A stretch of 64,000 bases of DNA, taken from NCBI GenBank assembly GCA_947500295.1, contig CANMRM010000001.1, forward strand, positions 992,001-1,056,000, given 5' to 3'. Positions within the stretch are counted from its first letter, which is position 1. Every line of letters starts with the position of its first letter. Shown piece by piece: positions 53,413 to 64,000 of the stretch. The notes beneath the pieces were generated by a model. The model was given only the letters and a program-made list of their open reading frames with translations. It had not been told where the DNA came from and made no database searches. Both the position numbers and the translations under genes were made by a program. The stretch comes from an uncultured Kordiimonas sp. (lineage in GTDB: Bacteria; Pseudomonadota; Alphaproteobacteria; Sphingomonadales; Kordiimonadaceae).

Positions 53413-53442
53413 TTTAGATTGTTGCTGTAGCTGGCAGGACAA

Positions 53443-54102
53443 CTAACGTTTCAAAACCCAGGTCGCCCGTTCCGCTTCAACGACGAACCCGTATTTTTCC
53501 GCGAAAGAATTGACGACCTGGCGCATCGGGTACCCTTTTGTGCGGCTCCAGTGCCAGTCATCACCCGTTATGTGCGCATCAGGCCACAACTGGTGGCTGA
53601 TTTCCAGCTCATCGGGTTTTTTGTCACAGTCGATGTAAATGATGTCAGGTTCAATACCTGCTTCCTTGAGGTCATACAACGCTTTCGGCGACCAGCCACG
53701 AAACGGGACGAAGCGTTCCTTGAATGCCTCGACATTCGCGAGTGCGGTCCTGAAGGGCCCATTGGTCGTGATGTCGGCGAGCATTTGCATCTGATCCGCC
53801 CGTTTTGGGTATTTACGGGTGAGGTTGGGGCGCCCGATGTAGCGGCCAACCTGCCTGATAAGATCAGCGTCCCAGGGGTCAACGCCAATCACACGCAATT
53901 CGGGATGAATTGTCAGCCAGCGCCGGGTTGAGGCACACAAAAAACAGCCGATCTCCAACATCAGAGACGCGCCAGACTTCCGGATTACCTGATCCACCAG
54001 CTCGCGCCCACCGCCGCCCAGCGTATAGTCCCACGCCTGTACTCTCTGCAGATCAGGCCAGGATGTGGCCCGATGCAACTGCTCGAAGGCGATGTCGCTC
54101 AT
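53443..54102 (-). CDS. SAM-dependent methyltransferase-like protein
   Basis: The 219-residue product has a methyltransferase fold: motif I SLMLEIGCFLCASTRR, then RVIGVDPWDADL and PDIIYIDCDKKPDE. The latter D-x-D-K resembles the class that holds its substrate near an acidic loop. It follows the transaldolase gene on the minus strand with only 12 bases between stop and start, so it is probably translated from the same mRNA. The substrate is unknown. Confidence 0.78.
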   Translation of the reverse strand: MSDIAFEQLHRATSWPDLQRVQAWDYTLGGGGRELVDQVIRKSGASLMLEIGCFLCASTRRWLTIHPELRVIGVDPWDADLIRQVGRYIGRPNLTRKYPKRADQMQMLADITTNGPFRTALANVEAFKERFVPFRGWSPKALYDLKEAGIEPDIIYIDCDKKPDELEISHQLWPDAHITGDDWHWSRTKGYPMRQVVNSFAEKYGFVVEAERATWVLKR

Positions 54103-54114
54103 GGAGACAGCGAG

Positions 54115-54768
54115 TTAAAGGATAGAGAAGCCGGTCGCTGCCCAGTCCTTGTCGAAACCGGCAAGGCCGTTAACGGTCAACGGGTGGTTGAAAAGCTTTT
54201 TCATCACGTCCCAAGGGAAGGTCGCAACATCAGCGCCGATGCGCGCACTCTCCAGCACATGAACGGGGTGACGCACAGACGCGACAAGTATTTCGGTGTC
54301 GAAAGCATAATTGTCATAGATGGTGCGAATGTCTTCGATAAGCTCCATGCCATCGAAGCCCACATCATCATGACGGCCGACAAACGGCGAGATGAAGCTT
54401 GCGCCGGCTTTGGCCGCGAGTAGCGCCTGGTTCGCGGAAAAGCACAGCGTCACGTTCACCATAATGTCTTCAGCGCGCAGCGCTTTGCAGGTTTTCAGGC
54501 CGTCCATTGTCAGCGGTACCTTCACGGCTATATTGTCTGCGATTTTTGCGCACTTGAGCCCTTCCTTGAGCATGGTCTCATGATCATGTGCCGTGGTCTC
54601 TGCTGAAACCGGACCATCCACTTCCTTGGCGATTTCTGCAATCACTTCAAAAAAGTCGCGTCCGGATTTTTTGATCAGGGATGGGTTGGTTGTCACGCCG
54701 TCCAGGAGGCCCGTTGCGTTGGCTTCGCGAATTTCATCGATGTTGGCGGTGTCGAGAAAGAATTTCAT
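54115..54768 (-). CDS. tal: Transaldolase, TalC/fructose-6-phosphate aldolase type
   Basis: A short transaldolase of 217 residues with one TIM barrel. Landmarks are [16 protein letters not shown] at the start, [28 protein letters not shown] with the Schiff-base Lys, and [11 protein letters not shown]. With transketolase (26032) it covers the non-oxidative pentose phosphate steps. GGGAG precedes the ATG. Short forms may act as transaldolase or fructose-6-phosphate aldolase; residues alone do not decide. Confidence 0.93.
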   Translation of the reverse strand: MKFFLDTANIDEIREANATGLLDGVTTNPSLIKKSGRDFFEVIAEIAKEVDGPVSAETTAHDHETMLKEGLKCAKIADNIAVKVPLTMDGLKTCKALRAEDIMVNVTLCFSANQALLAAKAGASFISPFVGRHDDVGFDGMELIEDIRTIYDNYAFDTEILVASVRHPVHVLESARIGADVATFPWDVMKKLFNHPLTVNGLAGFDKDWAATGFSIL

Positions 54769-54935
54769 GGGTGCGCTCCCGTTAAGGCGAATGATCCGTT
54801 AAATGCAGCATAACCTGCAAGGTCGCCGATGCCTATCCAAGTTTGGCGCCAAATTCAAGTGTGTTGGATGATTGCGGTTGTGCAATTGCTTTTCTATGCT
54901 GGCCAGCCATTCAGTAACAAGGATTGCCAGAACCA

Positions 54936-57158
54936 ATGGATCAGGCGGCATTGAATTTTGGCGAACCTGAAAAAGGCGCTGGCCGCGTGCGCGTGTTGTT
55001 ACCGCTGCCGTTGAAGGGACCGCTTGACTACAGCTTGCCCGAAGGCATGGATGTGCCCCCGCCCGGAACACTGGTTCGCGTGCCGCTATCCGGCCGCATG
55101 GCTGTGGGGGTGGTCTGGCCGGAAAAAGAGGCACCGCGAGGCAAAACGCTGCCTCTCAACAAACTCAAGCCAGTTGAATCATGCATAGACCTGCCGCCTG
55201 TCTCAACGGACCTTATGAAATTTGTTGACTGGGTGGCTTCCTATTCTTTGTCTTCTCAGGGTGCCGTCTTGCGCATGTGCCTGTCGGTGCCGGCAGCGCT
55301 GGGTGATGTGCCTGTTAAGACTCACTACCTCAAAGACCATGTTCCTGCCGGTCTTCGCCTGACGCCCGCAAGGCAGGCAGTGCTGGACTCAATGCCATCA
55401 GATGTGCCCCAGACGGCGAGTGTGATTGCAGACCGGGCCGGTGTTTCTGCGGGTGTGGTGCAGGGACTTGCCAAAGCCGGTGCCCTGAAGGCTGTGGAAC
55501 TCTCCGTCGACCAGCCATTTTCTCCACCTGACCTGTCGATTGACGGCCCGAACCTGTCGTCCGAGCAGGCAGCGGCCGCATCCATCATTCGCGATCAGGT
55601 TTGGCAAGGCGGGTTTCAACCCTACCTTCTGGACGGCATCACGGGCTCGGGTAAAACCGAGGTATATTTCGAGGGTTTGATCGAAGCCTTGAAGGAACCC
55701 GGAACACAGGTTCTGGTTCTTGTTCCGGAAATCGCGCTGACCGCTCAGTGGCTCAAACGATTCGAGGCGCGGTTTGGCACCAGGCCGGTTGTCTGGCATT
55801 CAGACATCGGTCTGGCTCAACGCCGCCGAGCCTGGCGCGCGGTTGCCAGCGGCGAAGCACGGGTTGTTGTCGGCGCGCGCTCTGCGCTGTTTCTGCCTTT
55901 CAAGAATTTGGCGTTTATTACTGTTGACGAAGAACATGATCCGTCCTTCAAACAGGAGGAGGGCGTTTTATACCATGCGCGAGATATGGCAATTGTGCGG
56001 GCCAAAGTGGCGGACTGCCCGATCGTGCTGGCCAGTGCCACGCCGTCCCTGGAAACACTGGTGAATGCCGACGATGGTAAATACAGGAAGCTCGTTCTCA
56101 GGGAGCGATTCGGCAGTGCTGTCTTGCCGGACATGCAAGCCGTTGACATGCGAACAAGCGCACCAGCAGCTGGTGACTGGATTTCACCGCCTCTGACAAA
56201 AGCGATGAAGGACACGCTGCATGCGGGTGAGCAGGTCATGCTGTTTCTCAATCGCCGGGGCTATGCGCCGCTCACTCTCTGTCGCACGTGTGGGCATCGA
56301 ATCGAATGCCCGAACTGTACAGCGTGGCTAGTTGAGCACCGGTTCAAGAAAGAACTGCATTGCCATCAATGCGGTTTTATGCGGCCGGCGCCTGAAACCT
56401 GCCCGGAATGCAAATCAGAAGATGCTCTGGTTGCCTGCGGGCCAGGCGTGGAGCGGTTGTTTGAGGAGGTCACTCGCGAGTTCTCCGATGCCCGTATTGC
56501 AGTGATGACCAGCGATACAATGACCAACCCGCGAGCCACGGCCGCCATGGTTGAGCAAATCGCCTGCGGGCACCTTGATATTGTGATCGGGACTCAGATC
56601 GTAACCAAGGGCTACCATTTTCCAAGCCTCACACTGGTTGGTGTGATTGACGCGGATCTGGGGCTGCGTGGTGGTGACCTGCGGGCCGGAGAGCGAACCT
56701 ATCAGCAACTTGTGCAGGTTGCCGGGCGTGCCGGTCGCGCAGAAAGGCCGGGCCGGGTATATCTGCAGACTTATGAACCCGAGCATCCTGTTGTGCAGGC
56801 GCTGCTAACCGGTGACGGTGAAACCTTCATGCAAGCGGAACGACAATCAAGAGAGCGTTATGCCATGCCGCCTTTTGGCCAGTTGGCGGCGCTTGTATTG
56901 TCCGGCCCGGTGTTGACCGATGTCCTGGAACAGGGGCGGCGTCTTGCTGCGGCAGCGCCTGCGATCCAGGGTGTCCAATTTATGGGGCCAGCGCATGCGC
57001 CGCTGTCCCGGATCAGGGGGCTGCACAGAGTGCGCATGCTGGTACACAGTCAAAAGCGCACGGGTCTTCAACGAATTATGCAGAGCTGGCTGAGGGCCAT
57101 TCCGCCGGTGAAGGGCGTCAAAATCAAGATCGACATTGATCCCTATAGTTTCCTATAG
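54936..57158 (+). CDS. priA: Primosomal replication protein N' (PriA helicase)
   Basis: Restarts stalled replication forks. The 740-residue product has the N-terminal DNA-binding part and the helicase core with Walker A GITGSGKT at 234-241, the DEEH box in TVDEEHDPSFKQEEG, and eight zinc cysteines in four CxxC pairs, in LCRTCGHRIECPNC and CHQCGFMRPAPETCPEC. The end reads IDIDPYSFL. ATG 54936 is used; a TTG at 54924 adds four codons. A short gap leads to a GT61 gene inserted before the ATP synthase operon. Confidence 0.95.
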   Translation: MDQAALNFGEPEKGAGRVRVLLPLPLKGPLDYSLPEGMDVPPPGTLVRVPLSGRMAVGVVWPEKEAPRGKTLPLNKLKPVESCIDLPPVSTDLMKFVDWVASYSLSSQGAVLRMCLSVPAALGDVPVKTHYLKDHVPAGLRLTPARQAVLDSMPSDVPQTASVIADRAGVSAGVVQGLAKAGALKAVELSVDQPFSPPDLSIDGPNLSSEQAAAASIIRDQVWQGGFQPYLLDGITGSGKTEVYFEGLIEALKEPGTQVLVLVPEIALTAQWLKRFEARFGTRPVVWHSDIGLAQRRRAWRAVASGEARVVVGARSALFLPFKNLAFITVDEEHDPSFKQEEGVLYHARDMAIVRAKVADCPIVLASATPSLETLVNADDGKYRKLVLRERFGSAVLPDMQAVDMRTSAPAAGDWISPPLTKAMKDTLHAGEQVMLFLNRRGYAPLTLCRTCGHRIECPNCTAWLVEHRFKKELHCHQCGFMRPAPETCPECKSEDALVACGPGVERLFEEVTREFSDARIAVMTSDTMTNPRATAAMVEQIACGHLDIVIGTQIVTKGYHFPSLTLVGVIDADLGLRGGDLRAGERTYQQLVQVAGRAGRAERPGRVYLQTYEPEHPVVQALLTGDGETFMQAERQSRERYAMPPFGQLAALVLSGPVLTDVLEQGRRLAAAAPAIQGVQFMGPAHAPLSRIRGLHRVRMLVHSQKRTGLQRIMQSWLRAIPPVKGVKIKIDIDPYSFL

Positions 57159-57229
57159 AATACTATCAGCGGTAGTCGGCGATGACACTCATGGAGCCCG
57201 ATGTCGCTTAGGTGTTCTTGTGAGGTGAG

Positions 57230-58843
57230 ATGACTTACAATATGGATTGCGCTGATGTAGAGACGTACAAGGACGTGGTCTGGCTGCCTTGTGTGCAGTT
57301 GCGACCTCGACGTCCGGCCCGAGGTGCCGTATTTGATGAAAATGGTGATCTCGTTAAAAATACCATGTTGTTGCGCCATTATTCCAAGTCGGGCGCTGTG
57401 CTATCTGATCGTTCGGACCTGATGGATGACCCAGGTGTTCGCACAGAAGTAATCGTCGGAGCCGGAGAAGCCAGAGAGACTATGCGCCGGCTTGAAGGTA
57501 GCCACATTTTTGGTGGTTACTTTTTTGAGCACTATGGGCATTTTCTTCTGGAGACTCTCTCGCGACTTTGGTTCTTCAAGTCTTGTCCGGACAAGCCTGT
57601 TGTGTGGATGTCATTTGAAAACGCCGCACCCCAAGACTGGCATTTGGAATTGTTGAGGTCACTCGACGTTGAGAACGAACTGCTATGCATCAATGAACAA
57701 ACAGAGTTCACTGAATTAATTGTCCCGGAGGCGGGGTATGTAATCTCTTCAAGATTCTGGCTAAGGCAGATGGAGGCATTGCGGTTAACCGATAGAGTGG
57801 CCGTGGTGCCCGGCAAAAAAGTCTGGCTCTCCCGTACAGCGTTAAAGAAAGGTGTTTTTGTCAACGAGGTCCAAGTGGAGCGGATTTTGGAACAGACAGG
57901 CTGGATTATTTTTCGGCCGGAATTGCACAGTGTGCCTGAACAGGTAAAGATGTTATGTGATGCTGCGCACATAGCAGGCGTGGAGGGATCGGCGTTTCAT
58001 ACTATGGTGATGATGTTCGGGATGGCTGGCAAGGTCTCCATTTTCAGCCGGGTCGAGGAGTCTGATTTTGATCTGATTGCGCAGACTCTGGGGGTTTCAT
58101 TGGAGCGCATAAAACCGATCAGCTACAGTTTGCCTAGATATAAAAACAGCTGGGGCAATGAGTTTGTCAGCTGGTGGCGTGATATCGACTCTGTTTTGGA
58201 ACCCCTCGGTGTGTTTCGTCCGAAGTCTAAGCCAGAGCCGCTGAACAAAACATTACGGAACATAGTGTGCTCGATTGCCAATTATTATAAAATCGAGTCG
58301 TTTCTAGAGCTGAATCCAACAAAAAATAGTCTGACGGCGGAAGTTGCCTGCAAACTCCGGATCGCCGTTACAGAGAACGCTGACTATGACGTTGTTAAGA
58401 TAAAAGCCAGCGGCGCTATACAGTTCGACATCTCGCCGGACATTTTTTTTACTTCAGGCTGTATCCGCAAACCCTTGGACATGTTTTGTGTGCGCAATTA
58501 CGAGGACGTTCCAGGACTTTTGCTGAGTTTTAACTGCAGCCTTGATTCAAGCCATTCAAACTCAATTTGGGTTATTGAGGCTAGCCAGGATGATATAGCG
58601 AATCGTGAGTTGCTTCAGATTATCAACGAAACAAACCCATCGCTCAGCATTGCATGGGTTGAAAGTGAAGGCGTGGCGGTGGTTTGGCGCGGAAAACGCC
58701 CATTCGGACTCCCAAATTTGAGGGCATTCCGGCGAACCGACATTGGGCAAACTGAAGTTCCTGAAATTCCATGCATGTCTCTCAATGAAATAGTACGTCA
58801 GATTGATAGTGAACGACAGGGTATGCGAAACAACTCGATTTGA
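57230..58843 (+). CDS. Glycosyltransferase family 61-like protein
   Basis: A 537-residue cytosolic protein. Residues ~95-330 match the GT61/DUF563 pattern: GGYFFEHYGHFLLETLSRLW, then VWLSRTALKKG, and IAGVEGSAFHTMVMMFG with the conserved Glu-Gly-Ser-Ala core. The C-terminal ~200 residues are less recognisable and may form a second domain. GTGAGGTGAG precedes the ATG. It is AT-richer than priA and atpH on either side, so it is probably acquired. It may add sugars to a surface glycan; donor and acceptor are unknown. Confidence 0.8.
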   Translation: MTYNMDCADVETYKDVVWLPCVQLRPRRPARGAVFDENGDLVKNTMLLRHYSKSGAVLSDRSDLMDDPGVRTEVIVGAGEARETMRRLEGSHIFGGYFFEHYGHFLLETLSRLWFFKSCPDKPVVWMSFENAAPQDWHLELLRSLDVENELLCINEQTEFTELIVPEAGYVISSRFWLRQMEALRLTDRVAVVPGKKVWLSRTALKKGVFVNEVQVERILEQTGWIIFRPELHSVPEQVKMLCDAAHIAGVEGSAFHTMVMMFGMAGKVSIFSRVEESDFDLIAQTLGVSLERIKPISYSLPRYKNSWGNEFVSWWRDIDSVLEPLGVFRPKSKPEPLNKTLRNIVCSIANYYKIESFLELNPTKNSLTAEVACKLRIAVTENADYDVVKIKASGAIQFDISPDIFFTSGCIRKPLDMFCVRNYEDVPGLLLSFNCSLDSSHSNSIWVIEASQDDIANRELLQIINETNPSLSIAWVESEGVAVVWRGKRPFGLPNLRAFRRTDIGQTEVPEIPCMSLNEIVRQIDSERQGMRNNSI

Positions 58844-59226
58844 AGGCTAAGTGTTGTATGCGGCGTAACTGTCAGCGTAAATCACCAACCCAGAGCTGTT
58901 TCAAGGTATAAGAAGCCAATGATGCTAGTTGAAAAATACTAGTTGCTTTGGTCTGATTGAGTGGTTGATTTAACCTATCTCCAGAAGCTCGCTAAATAGC
59001 CATTTCTGGGACGATTTTAAAGAGAATCAACAATCTAGAATATGCCTGCTTGCAAGGGTCATATCTCTATGCTAGAGGGGGCACGCATTTGGGCTGGCCA
59101 GCGCCAAATCAGGGTGTTTCACCCGGGTTGAAGCGGCCGTACATTTTGAGCGTGAGCAATGCTTGTTCCGGGCGTCTCACATTTTCGAGCCGACAGGTTC
59201 TGCCATTTTTTCAGGGGACGTCTGAC
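58844..59226. other. Leader region upstream of the ATP synthase operon
   Basis: About 380 bases without a gene. A direct repeat CTAGTTG occurs at 58925-58931 and 58939-58945 with a seven-base gap, containing the inverted pair CTAGT/ACTAG. I could not fix a promoter; the operon's own promoter must lie here, in priA or in the GT61 gene. Confidence 0.45.
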
Positions 59227-59787
59227 GTGACCTCGCAAAAAGCGATTGTTTCTGGTTTATCTGGCCGTTATGCGTTGGCGATTTTCGACCTGGCCATTGA
59301 AAACAATGCGTTGCAAGCCGTTGAATCAGACTTTGCCAGCCTACGCACAATGCTGGCAGAGAGCGAAGATTTTGGCGTGCTTGTAGTTTCACCTGTGATC
59401 ACCGGCGACGAACAAAGCAAGGGTGTCGCTGCCATTGCTGACAAAGCCGGATTTTCACCTCTGACAGCCAAGTTCCTCGGTGTGCTGGCGGCGAATCGGC
59501 GACTGACTTCCCTAAAATCTGTTATGGATGCCTTCGACAGGCTGGCTGCAGAACACCGCGGTGAAGTGAGCGCCAGTGTTGTAAGTGCTGCCGAGCTTAC
59601 AGACGCTCAAATGAAAACTCTGCAAAAGAATTTGAAGACCGCCATCGGGCAGGACGTTGCCATTGACCAGATGGTCGATGAAACACTGCTGGGTGGTCTT
59701 AAAGTGAAAGTGGGCTCTCGAATGATCGATAGCTCGTTGAAAACCAAACTCGACAACCTCGCAATCGCTATGAAAGGGGTTCAATAA
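59227..59787 (+). CDS. atpH: ATP synthase F1 subunit delta
   Basis: Joins F1 to the peripheral stalk. The 186-residue product starts at GTG 59227 (AGGGGA eight bases upstream): [20 protein letters not shown], and has the helical N-domain and the C-terminal segment [20 protein letters not shown]. The upstream open frame to 59050 is rejected as leader. The stop shares a base with the atpA start (TAATG). Confidence 0.95.
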   Translation: MTSQKAIVSGLSGRYALAIFDLAIENNALQAVESDFASLRTMLAESEDFGVLVVSPVITGDEQSKGVAAIADKAGFSPLTAKFLGVLAANRRLTSLKSVMDAFDRLAAEHRGEVSASVVSAAELTDAQMKTLQKNLKTAIGQDVAIDQMVDETLLGGLKVKVGSRMIDSSLKTKLDNLAIAMKGVQ

Positions 59788-61319
59788 TGGATATCCGTGC
59801 AGCGGAAATCTCTAAGATCCTTAAAGATCAGATCGCAAATTTTGGAACCGACGCTGAAGTTTCCGAAGTCGGAACCGTTCTTTCCGTCGGTGACGGTATT
59901 GCCCGTGTTTACGGCCTCGACCAGGTACAAGCTGGTGAGATGGTTGAATTTCCCGGCGGCATTAAAGGCATGGCGCTGAACCTCGAAAGCGACAATGTCG
60001 GTATCGTGATTTTCGGTGATGACCGTGGCATTAAAGAAGGTGACACCGTCAAGCGGACAGGCGCTATCGTGGACGTGCCTGTCGGTAAAGGCCTGCTCGG
60101 CCGTGTTGTTGATGGCCTCGGCAACCCGATTGATGGCAAAGGCCCGCTCGAAGACGTGACGCGCACCAGGGTTGAAGTCAAGGCACCGGGCATTATCCCG
60201 CGCCAGTCGGTTTCCGAACCCATGCAGTCTGGCCTCAAGGCCATCGATGCGCTTGTTCCCGTCGGTCGTGGCCAGCGAGAGCTGATCATTGGTGACCGCC
60301 AGACCGGTAAAACAGCCGTCGCGATTGACACTTTCATCAACCAGAAGCCAACAAACGATGCGGCCGCTGACGATAGCGGCAAGCTTTTCTGCATCTATGT
60401 GGCGGTCGGCCAAAAACGGTCAACGGTTGCACAGATTGTTAAGTCGCTTGAGGAAAATGGTGCGCTTGAATATTCGATCGTGGTTGCTGCGACCGCTTCT
60501 GAGCCTGCGCCAATGCAGTTCCTCGCGCCGTACACTGGTACAGCGATGGGCGAGTTCTTCCGTGACAACGGCATGCACGCCGTGATCGTTCATGACGACC
60601 TTACCAAGCAAGCTGTTGCTTACCGTCAGATGTCCCTGTTGCTGCGTCGTCCTCCTGGACGGGAAGCTTACCCTGGTGACGTTTTCTACCTGCACAGCCG
60701 CCTTCTTGAACGTGCTGCGAAAATGTCTGACGAACGTGGTGGTGGTTCTTTGACGGCGCTGCCGGTTATTGAGACCCAGGCTGGTGACGTGTCTGCCTAC
60801 ATTCCAACCAACGTGATCTCGATTACGGATGGTCAGATCTTCCTGGAAACCGAACTTTTCTATAAAGGTATTCGTCCGGCGATTAACGTAGGTCTGTCGG
60901 TATCTCGGGTGGGTTCTGCTGCGCAGATCAAAGCCATGAAGCAAGTTGCCGGTTCGATCAAGCTTGAGCTTGCTCAATACCGCGAAATGGAAGCATTCGC
61001 GCAGTTTGGTTCCGACCTGGACGCTGCGACACAGCGTTTGCTGAACCGTGGTGCCCGTTTGACAGAACTGCTGAAGCAGGGCCAGTACAGCCCGCTGCCG
61101 GTTGAAGAGCAGGTTGTGTCGATTTTTGCTGGTGTGAACGGCTTTCTCGACAACATCCCGACAACCGACGTAACACGGTTTGAAGAGCAGTTTCTTGCAG
61201 AAATGCGTGCCAAGCATGCAGACCTGTTGGCAACAGTTCGCAAAGAGGCAAAGTTGTCGGATGACACGACCTCTACGTTGAAGTCCATACTGGAAACTTT
61301 CGCCAAGGCGTTTAGCTAA
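59787..61319 (+). CDS. atpA: ATP synthase F1 subunit alpha
   Basis: Non-catalytic nucleotide-binding subunit of F1. Its 510 residues are the standard length. The P-loop GDRQTGKT is at 169-176, and [18 protein letters not shown] is the conserved alpha-subunit signature. It overlaps atpH by one base and is followed 24 bases later by atpG. All five F1 genes lie in order; the F0 genes (atpB, E, F) are absent here, as is usual in this lineage. Confidence 0.99.
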   Translation: MDIRAAEISKILKDQIANFGTDAEVSEVGTVLSVGDGIARVYGLDQVQAGEMVEFPGGIKGMALNLESDNVGIVIFGDDRGIKEGDTVKRTGAIVDVPVGKGLLGRVVDGLGNPIDGKGPLEDVTRTRVEVKAPGIIPRQSVSEPMQSGLKAIDALVPVGRGQRELIIGDRQTGKTAVAIDTFINQKPTNDAAADDSGKLFCIYVAVGQKRSTVAQIVKSLEENGALEYSIVVAATASEPAPMQFLAPYTGTAMGEFFRDNGMHAVIVHDDLTKQAVAYRQMSLLLRRPPGREAYPGDVFYLHSRLLERAAKMSDERGGGSLTALPVIETQAGDVSAYIPTNVISITDGQIFLETELFYKGIRPAINVGLSVSRVGSAAQIKAMKQVAGSIKLELAQYREMEAFAQFGSDLDAATQRLLNRGARLTELLKQGQYSPLPVEEQVVSIFAGVNGFLDNIPTTDVTRFEEQFLAEMRAKHADLLATVRKEAKLSDDTTSTLKSILETFAKAFS

Positions 61320-61343
61320 GAACCGATGAGGAGAGGCTGAGCA

Positions 61344-62237
61344 ATGCCAAGCCTTAAAGATCTAAAAATCCGCATCGATTCGGTTAAATCGACGCAGAAG
61401 ATTACCAAAGCCATGAAGATGGTTGCGGCATCTAAGCTGCGTCGTGCGCAGGACGCGGCCGAAGCAGCGCGGCCTTATGCCGAGCGGATGGAGAAAGTGC
61501 TCACTGGCCTTGGACAGGCTGTCAAGGACCAGCCGGGGGCTTCTCCGCTGCTGGCCGGTACAGGCAGCGAGGATGTGCAGCTCGTGGTCGTGGCGACGTC
61601 TGAGCGCGGTCTCTGTGGTGGTTTCAATACCAACATTGTCAAGGCTGCTAAGGCTCATATCCTCAAGTTGCTCGAAGACGGCAAAACCGTGAAAATCTTG
61701 TGCATCGGCAAAAAGGGTCACGTAATCCTGCGCCGGGAATTTGAAGACAAGATTATCGCGCTCAAGGATATGTCGGCTGTCAAGAAACTCGGATTTGGTG
61801 ATGCGCAGCCAATTGCTGCCGAAGTGCTTGCCATGTTCGAGCGCGGCGAATTTGACGTTGCGACACTTTTTTACGCCAAGTTCCAGTCTGCGCTGGTTCA
61901 GATCACAACAAAACAGCAACTCATTCCGGCTGCGTTGGGCGATGCTGCCAATGAAAATGACGCCGAGGACGATCTGGCCGGCGCCGTTTATGATTACGAG
62001 CCCAGCGAAGAAGCAATCCTTGATGATTTGTTGCCGCGCAATGTTTCGGTGCAGATTTACCGGGGTCTTCTTGAGAACGCGGCTTCCGAGCAGGGCGCGC
62101 GCATGACCGCGATGGACAGCGCGACCCGCAACGCTGGCGATATGATTGATAGCCTGACGATTACGTACAACCGGACCCGTCAGGCCAATATCACTAAAGA
62201 ACTGATTGAAATTATTTCAGGCGCTGAAGCGCTTTAA
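61344..62237 (+). CDS. atpG: ATP synthase F1 subunit gamma
   Basis: Central rotating shaft of F1. The 297-residue product begins [20 protein letters not shown], has [18 protein letters not shown] near residue 90, and ends with the conserved C-terminal helix [20 protein letters not shown]. Coupling to proton flow is through contacts with the c-ring. GAGGAGAGG precedes the ATG. Confidence 0.98.
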   Translation: MPSLKDLKIRIDSVKSTQKITKAMKMVAASKLRRAQDAAEAARPYAERMEKVLTGLGQAVKDQPGASPLLAGTGSEDVQLVVVATSERGLCGGFNTNIVKAAKAHILKLLEDGKTVKILCIGKKGHVILRREFEDKIIALKDMSAVKKLGFGDAQPIAAEVLAMFERGEFDVATLFYAKFQSALVQITTKQQLIPAALGDAANENDAEDDLAGAVYDYEPSEEAILDDLLPRNVSVQIYRGLLENAASEQGARMTAMDSATRNAGDMIDSLTITYNRTRQANITKELIEIISGAEAL

Positions 62238-62260
62238 GTAGATTACACGAAGGAGTGTAA

Positions 62261-63682
<1,422 letters not shown>

Positions 63683-63696
63683 GGAAAGCCTGTTCC

Positions 63697-64000
63697 ATGG
63701 CCGATATGCTGCATTTTGAAATTGTCTCGCCAGAGCGTCTTCTCAAGGACGCTCAGGCTGCCATGGTTGTTGTGCCGGGCAGTGATGGTGATTTTGCTGC
63801 GTTGCCGGCGCACGCGCCCATGATGTCCACAATTCGCCCTGGTGTTGTCGAGATATACGAGACCGAAGGCGAAAACCCGGAGCAGTTGTTCGTGAAGGGT
63901 GGACTGGCGCAAATCAGTGCTGAGGGCCTGACGATTTTGGCTGAAGAAGCAATTCACCTTGAAGAGGTTGATGCGGCTGATCTGGCACAAAAAATCGCCG
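63697..64000 (+). CDS. atpC: ATP synthase F1 subunit epsilon, partial
   Basis: The first 101 codons of the epsilon subunit are in the window and the gene runs off the right edge. It begins MADMLHFEIVSPERLLKDAQ with the beta-sandwich landmarks VVVPGSDGDFAALPAHAP and FVKGGLAQISAEGLTILAE. AAGGAA precedes the ATG, 14 bases after the atpD stop. Epsilon inhibits ATP hydrolysis by the free F1. Confidence 0.97.
   Translation, partial: MADMLHFEIVSPERLLKDAQAAMVVVPGSDGDFAALPAHAPMMSTIRPGVVEIYETEGENPEQLFVKGGLAQISAEGLTILAEEAIHLEEVDAADLAQKIA

Overview
The window reads as a chromosomal segment of an alphaproteobacterium, probably a free-living marine or aquatic aerobe. The lineage call rests on gene content: a split three-gene transhydrogenase (pntAA-pntAB-pntB), a TrcR/DUF1013 regulator, a DUF1192 protein next to a quinone oxidoreductase, zapA beside a coiled-coil partner and a 6S RNA-folate ligase locus, a ROSE-type thermometer before an Hsp20 gene, and an atpHAGDC operon without the F0 genes. 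I cannot fix the order; Kordiimonadales or a neighbouring group would fit. I see no tRNA, rRNA, CRISPR array, insertion sequence or phage gene.

Layout. 1-5.2 kb: the start of a response regulator on the minus strand, the pnt operon, a periplasmic binding protein and an SDR oxidoreductase. 5.5-10.3 kb: a secreted M1 peptidase and small membrane or envelope proteins. 10.5-16.9 kb: an RND efflux permease and adaptor followed directly by a LytS-type histidine kinase and a LytTR response regulator. 17-20 kb: two tandem DUF547 paralogues. 20-25.8 kb, minus strand: coiled-coil protein, zapA, 6S RNA, 5-formyl-THF cyclo-ligase and a YmdB-type phosphodiesterase, with three methyltransferase genes and one decayed gene inserted among them. 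26-32.4 kb: transketolase, gap, pgk, class II aldolase and thiE, a central-carbon cluster. 32.4-35.7 kb, minus strand: a Tat-exported SorA/SoxC-type sulfite dehydrogenase with a diheme cytochrome c, a thioredoxin-fold redoxin and DoxX. 36-40.5 kb: EF-P, an inositol-phosphatase family enzyme, and a MotA/ExbB-like plus OmpA-like pair. 40.6-46.4 kb: M20 peptidase, beta-lactamase-fold hydrolase, APC permease and an ABC exporter. 46.5-54.8 kb: rpmE, heat-inducible Hsp20, DUF1192, quinone oxidoreductase, TrcR, two YdcH-like miniproteins, a diguanylate cyclase, purEK, a methyltransferase and transaldolase. 54.9-64 kb: priA, a GT61 glycosyltransferase and atpHAGDC (atpC runs off the end).

Most of the window is housekeeping: NADPH supply (pnt), glycolysis and pentose phosphate, purine and folate metabolism, replication restart and ATP synthesis. 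The accessory layer is single, visibly AT-richer genes (methyltransferases, GT61, a broken gene) dropped between conserved operons. The most interesting non-coding signals are a 13-bp perfect hairpin that buries both the Shine-Dalgarno and the start codon of the sulfite dehydrogenase gene, a ROSE-like RNA thermometer with a heat-shock-type promoter before hsp20, and a 6S RNA with its own promoter. No clearly new multi-gene system is visible. The RND-LytS-LytTR operon, the MotA/OmpA-like pair and the DUF547 pair are the least characterised units.
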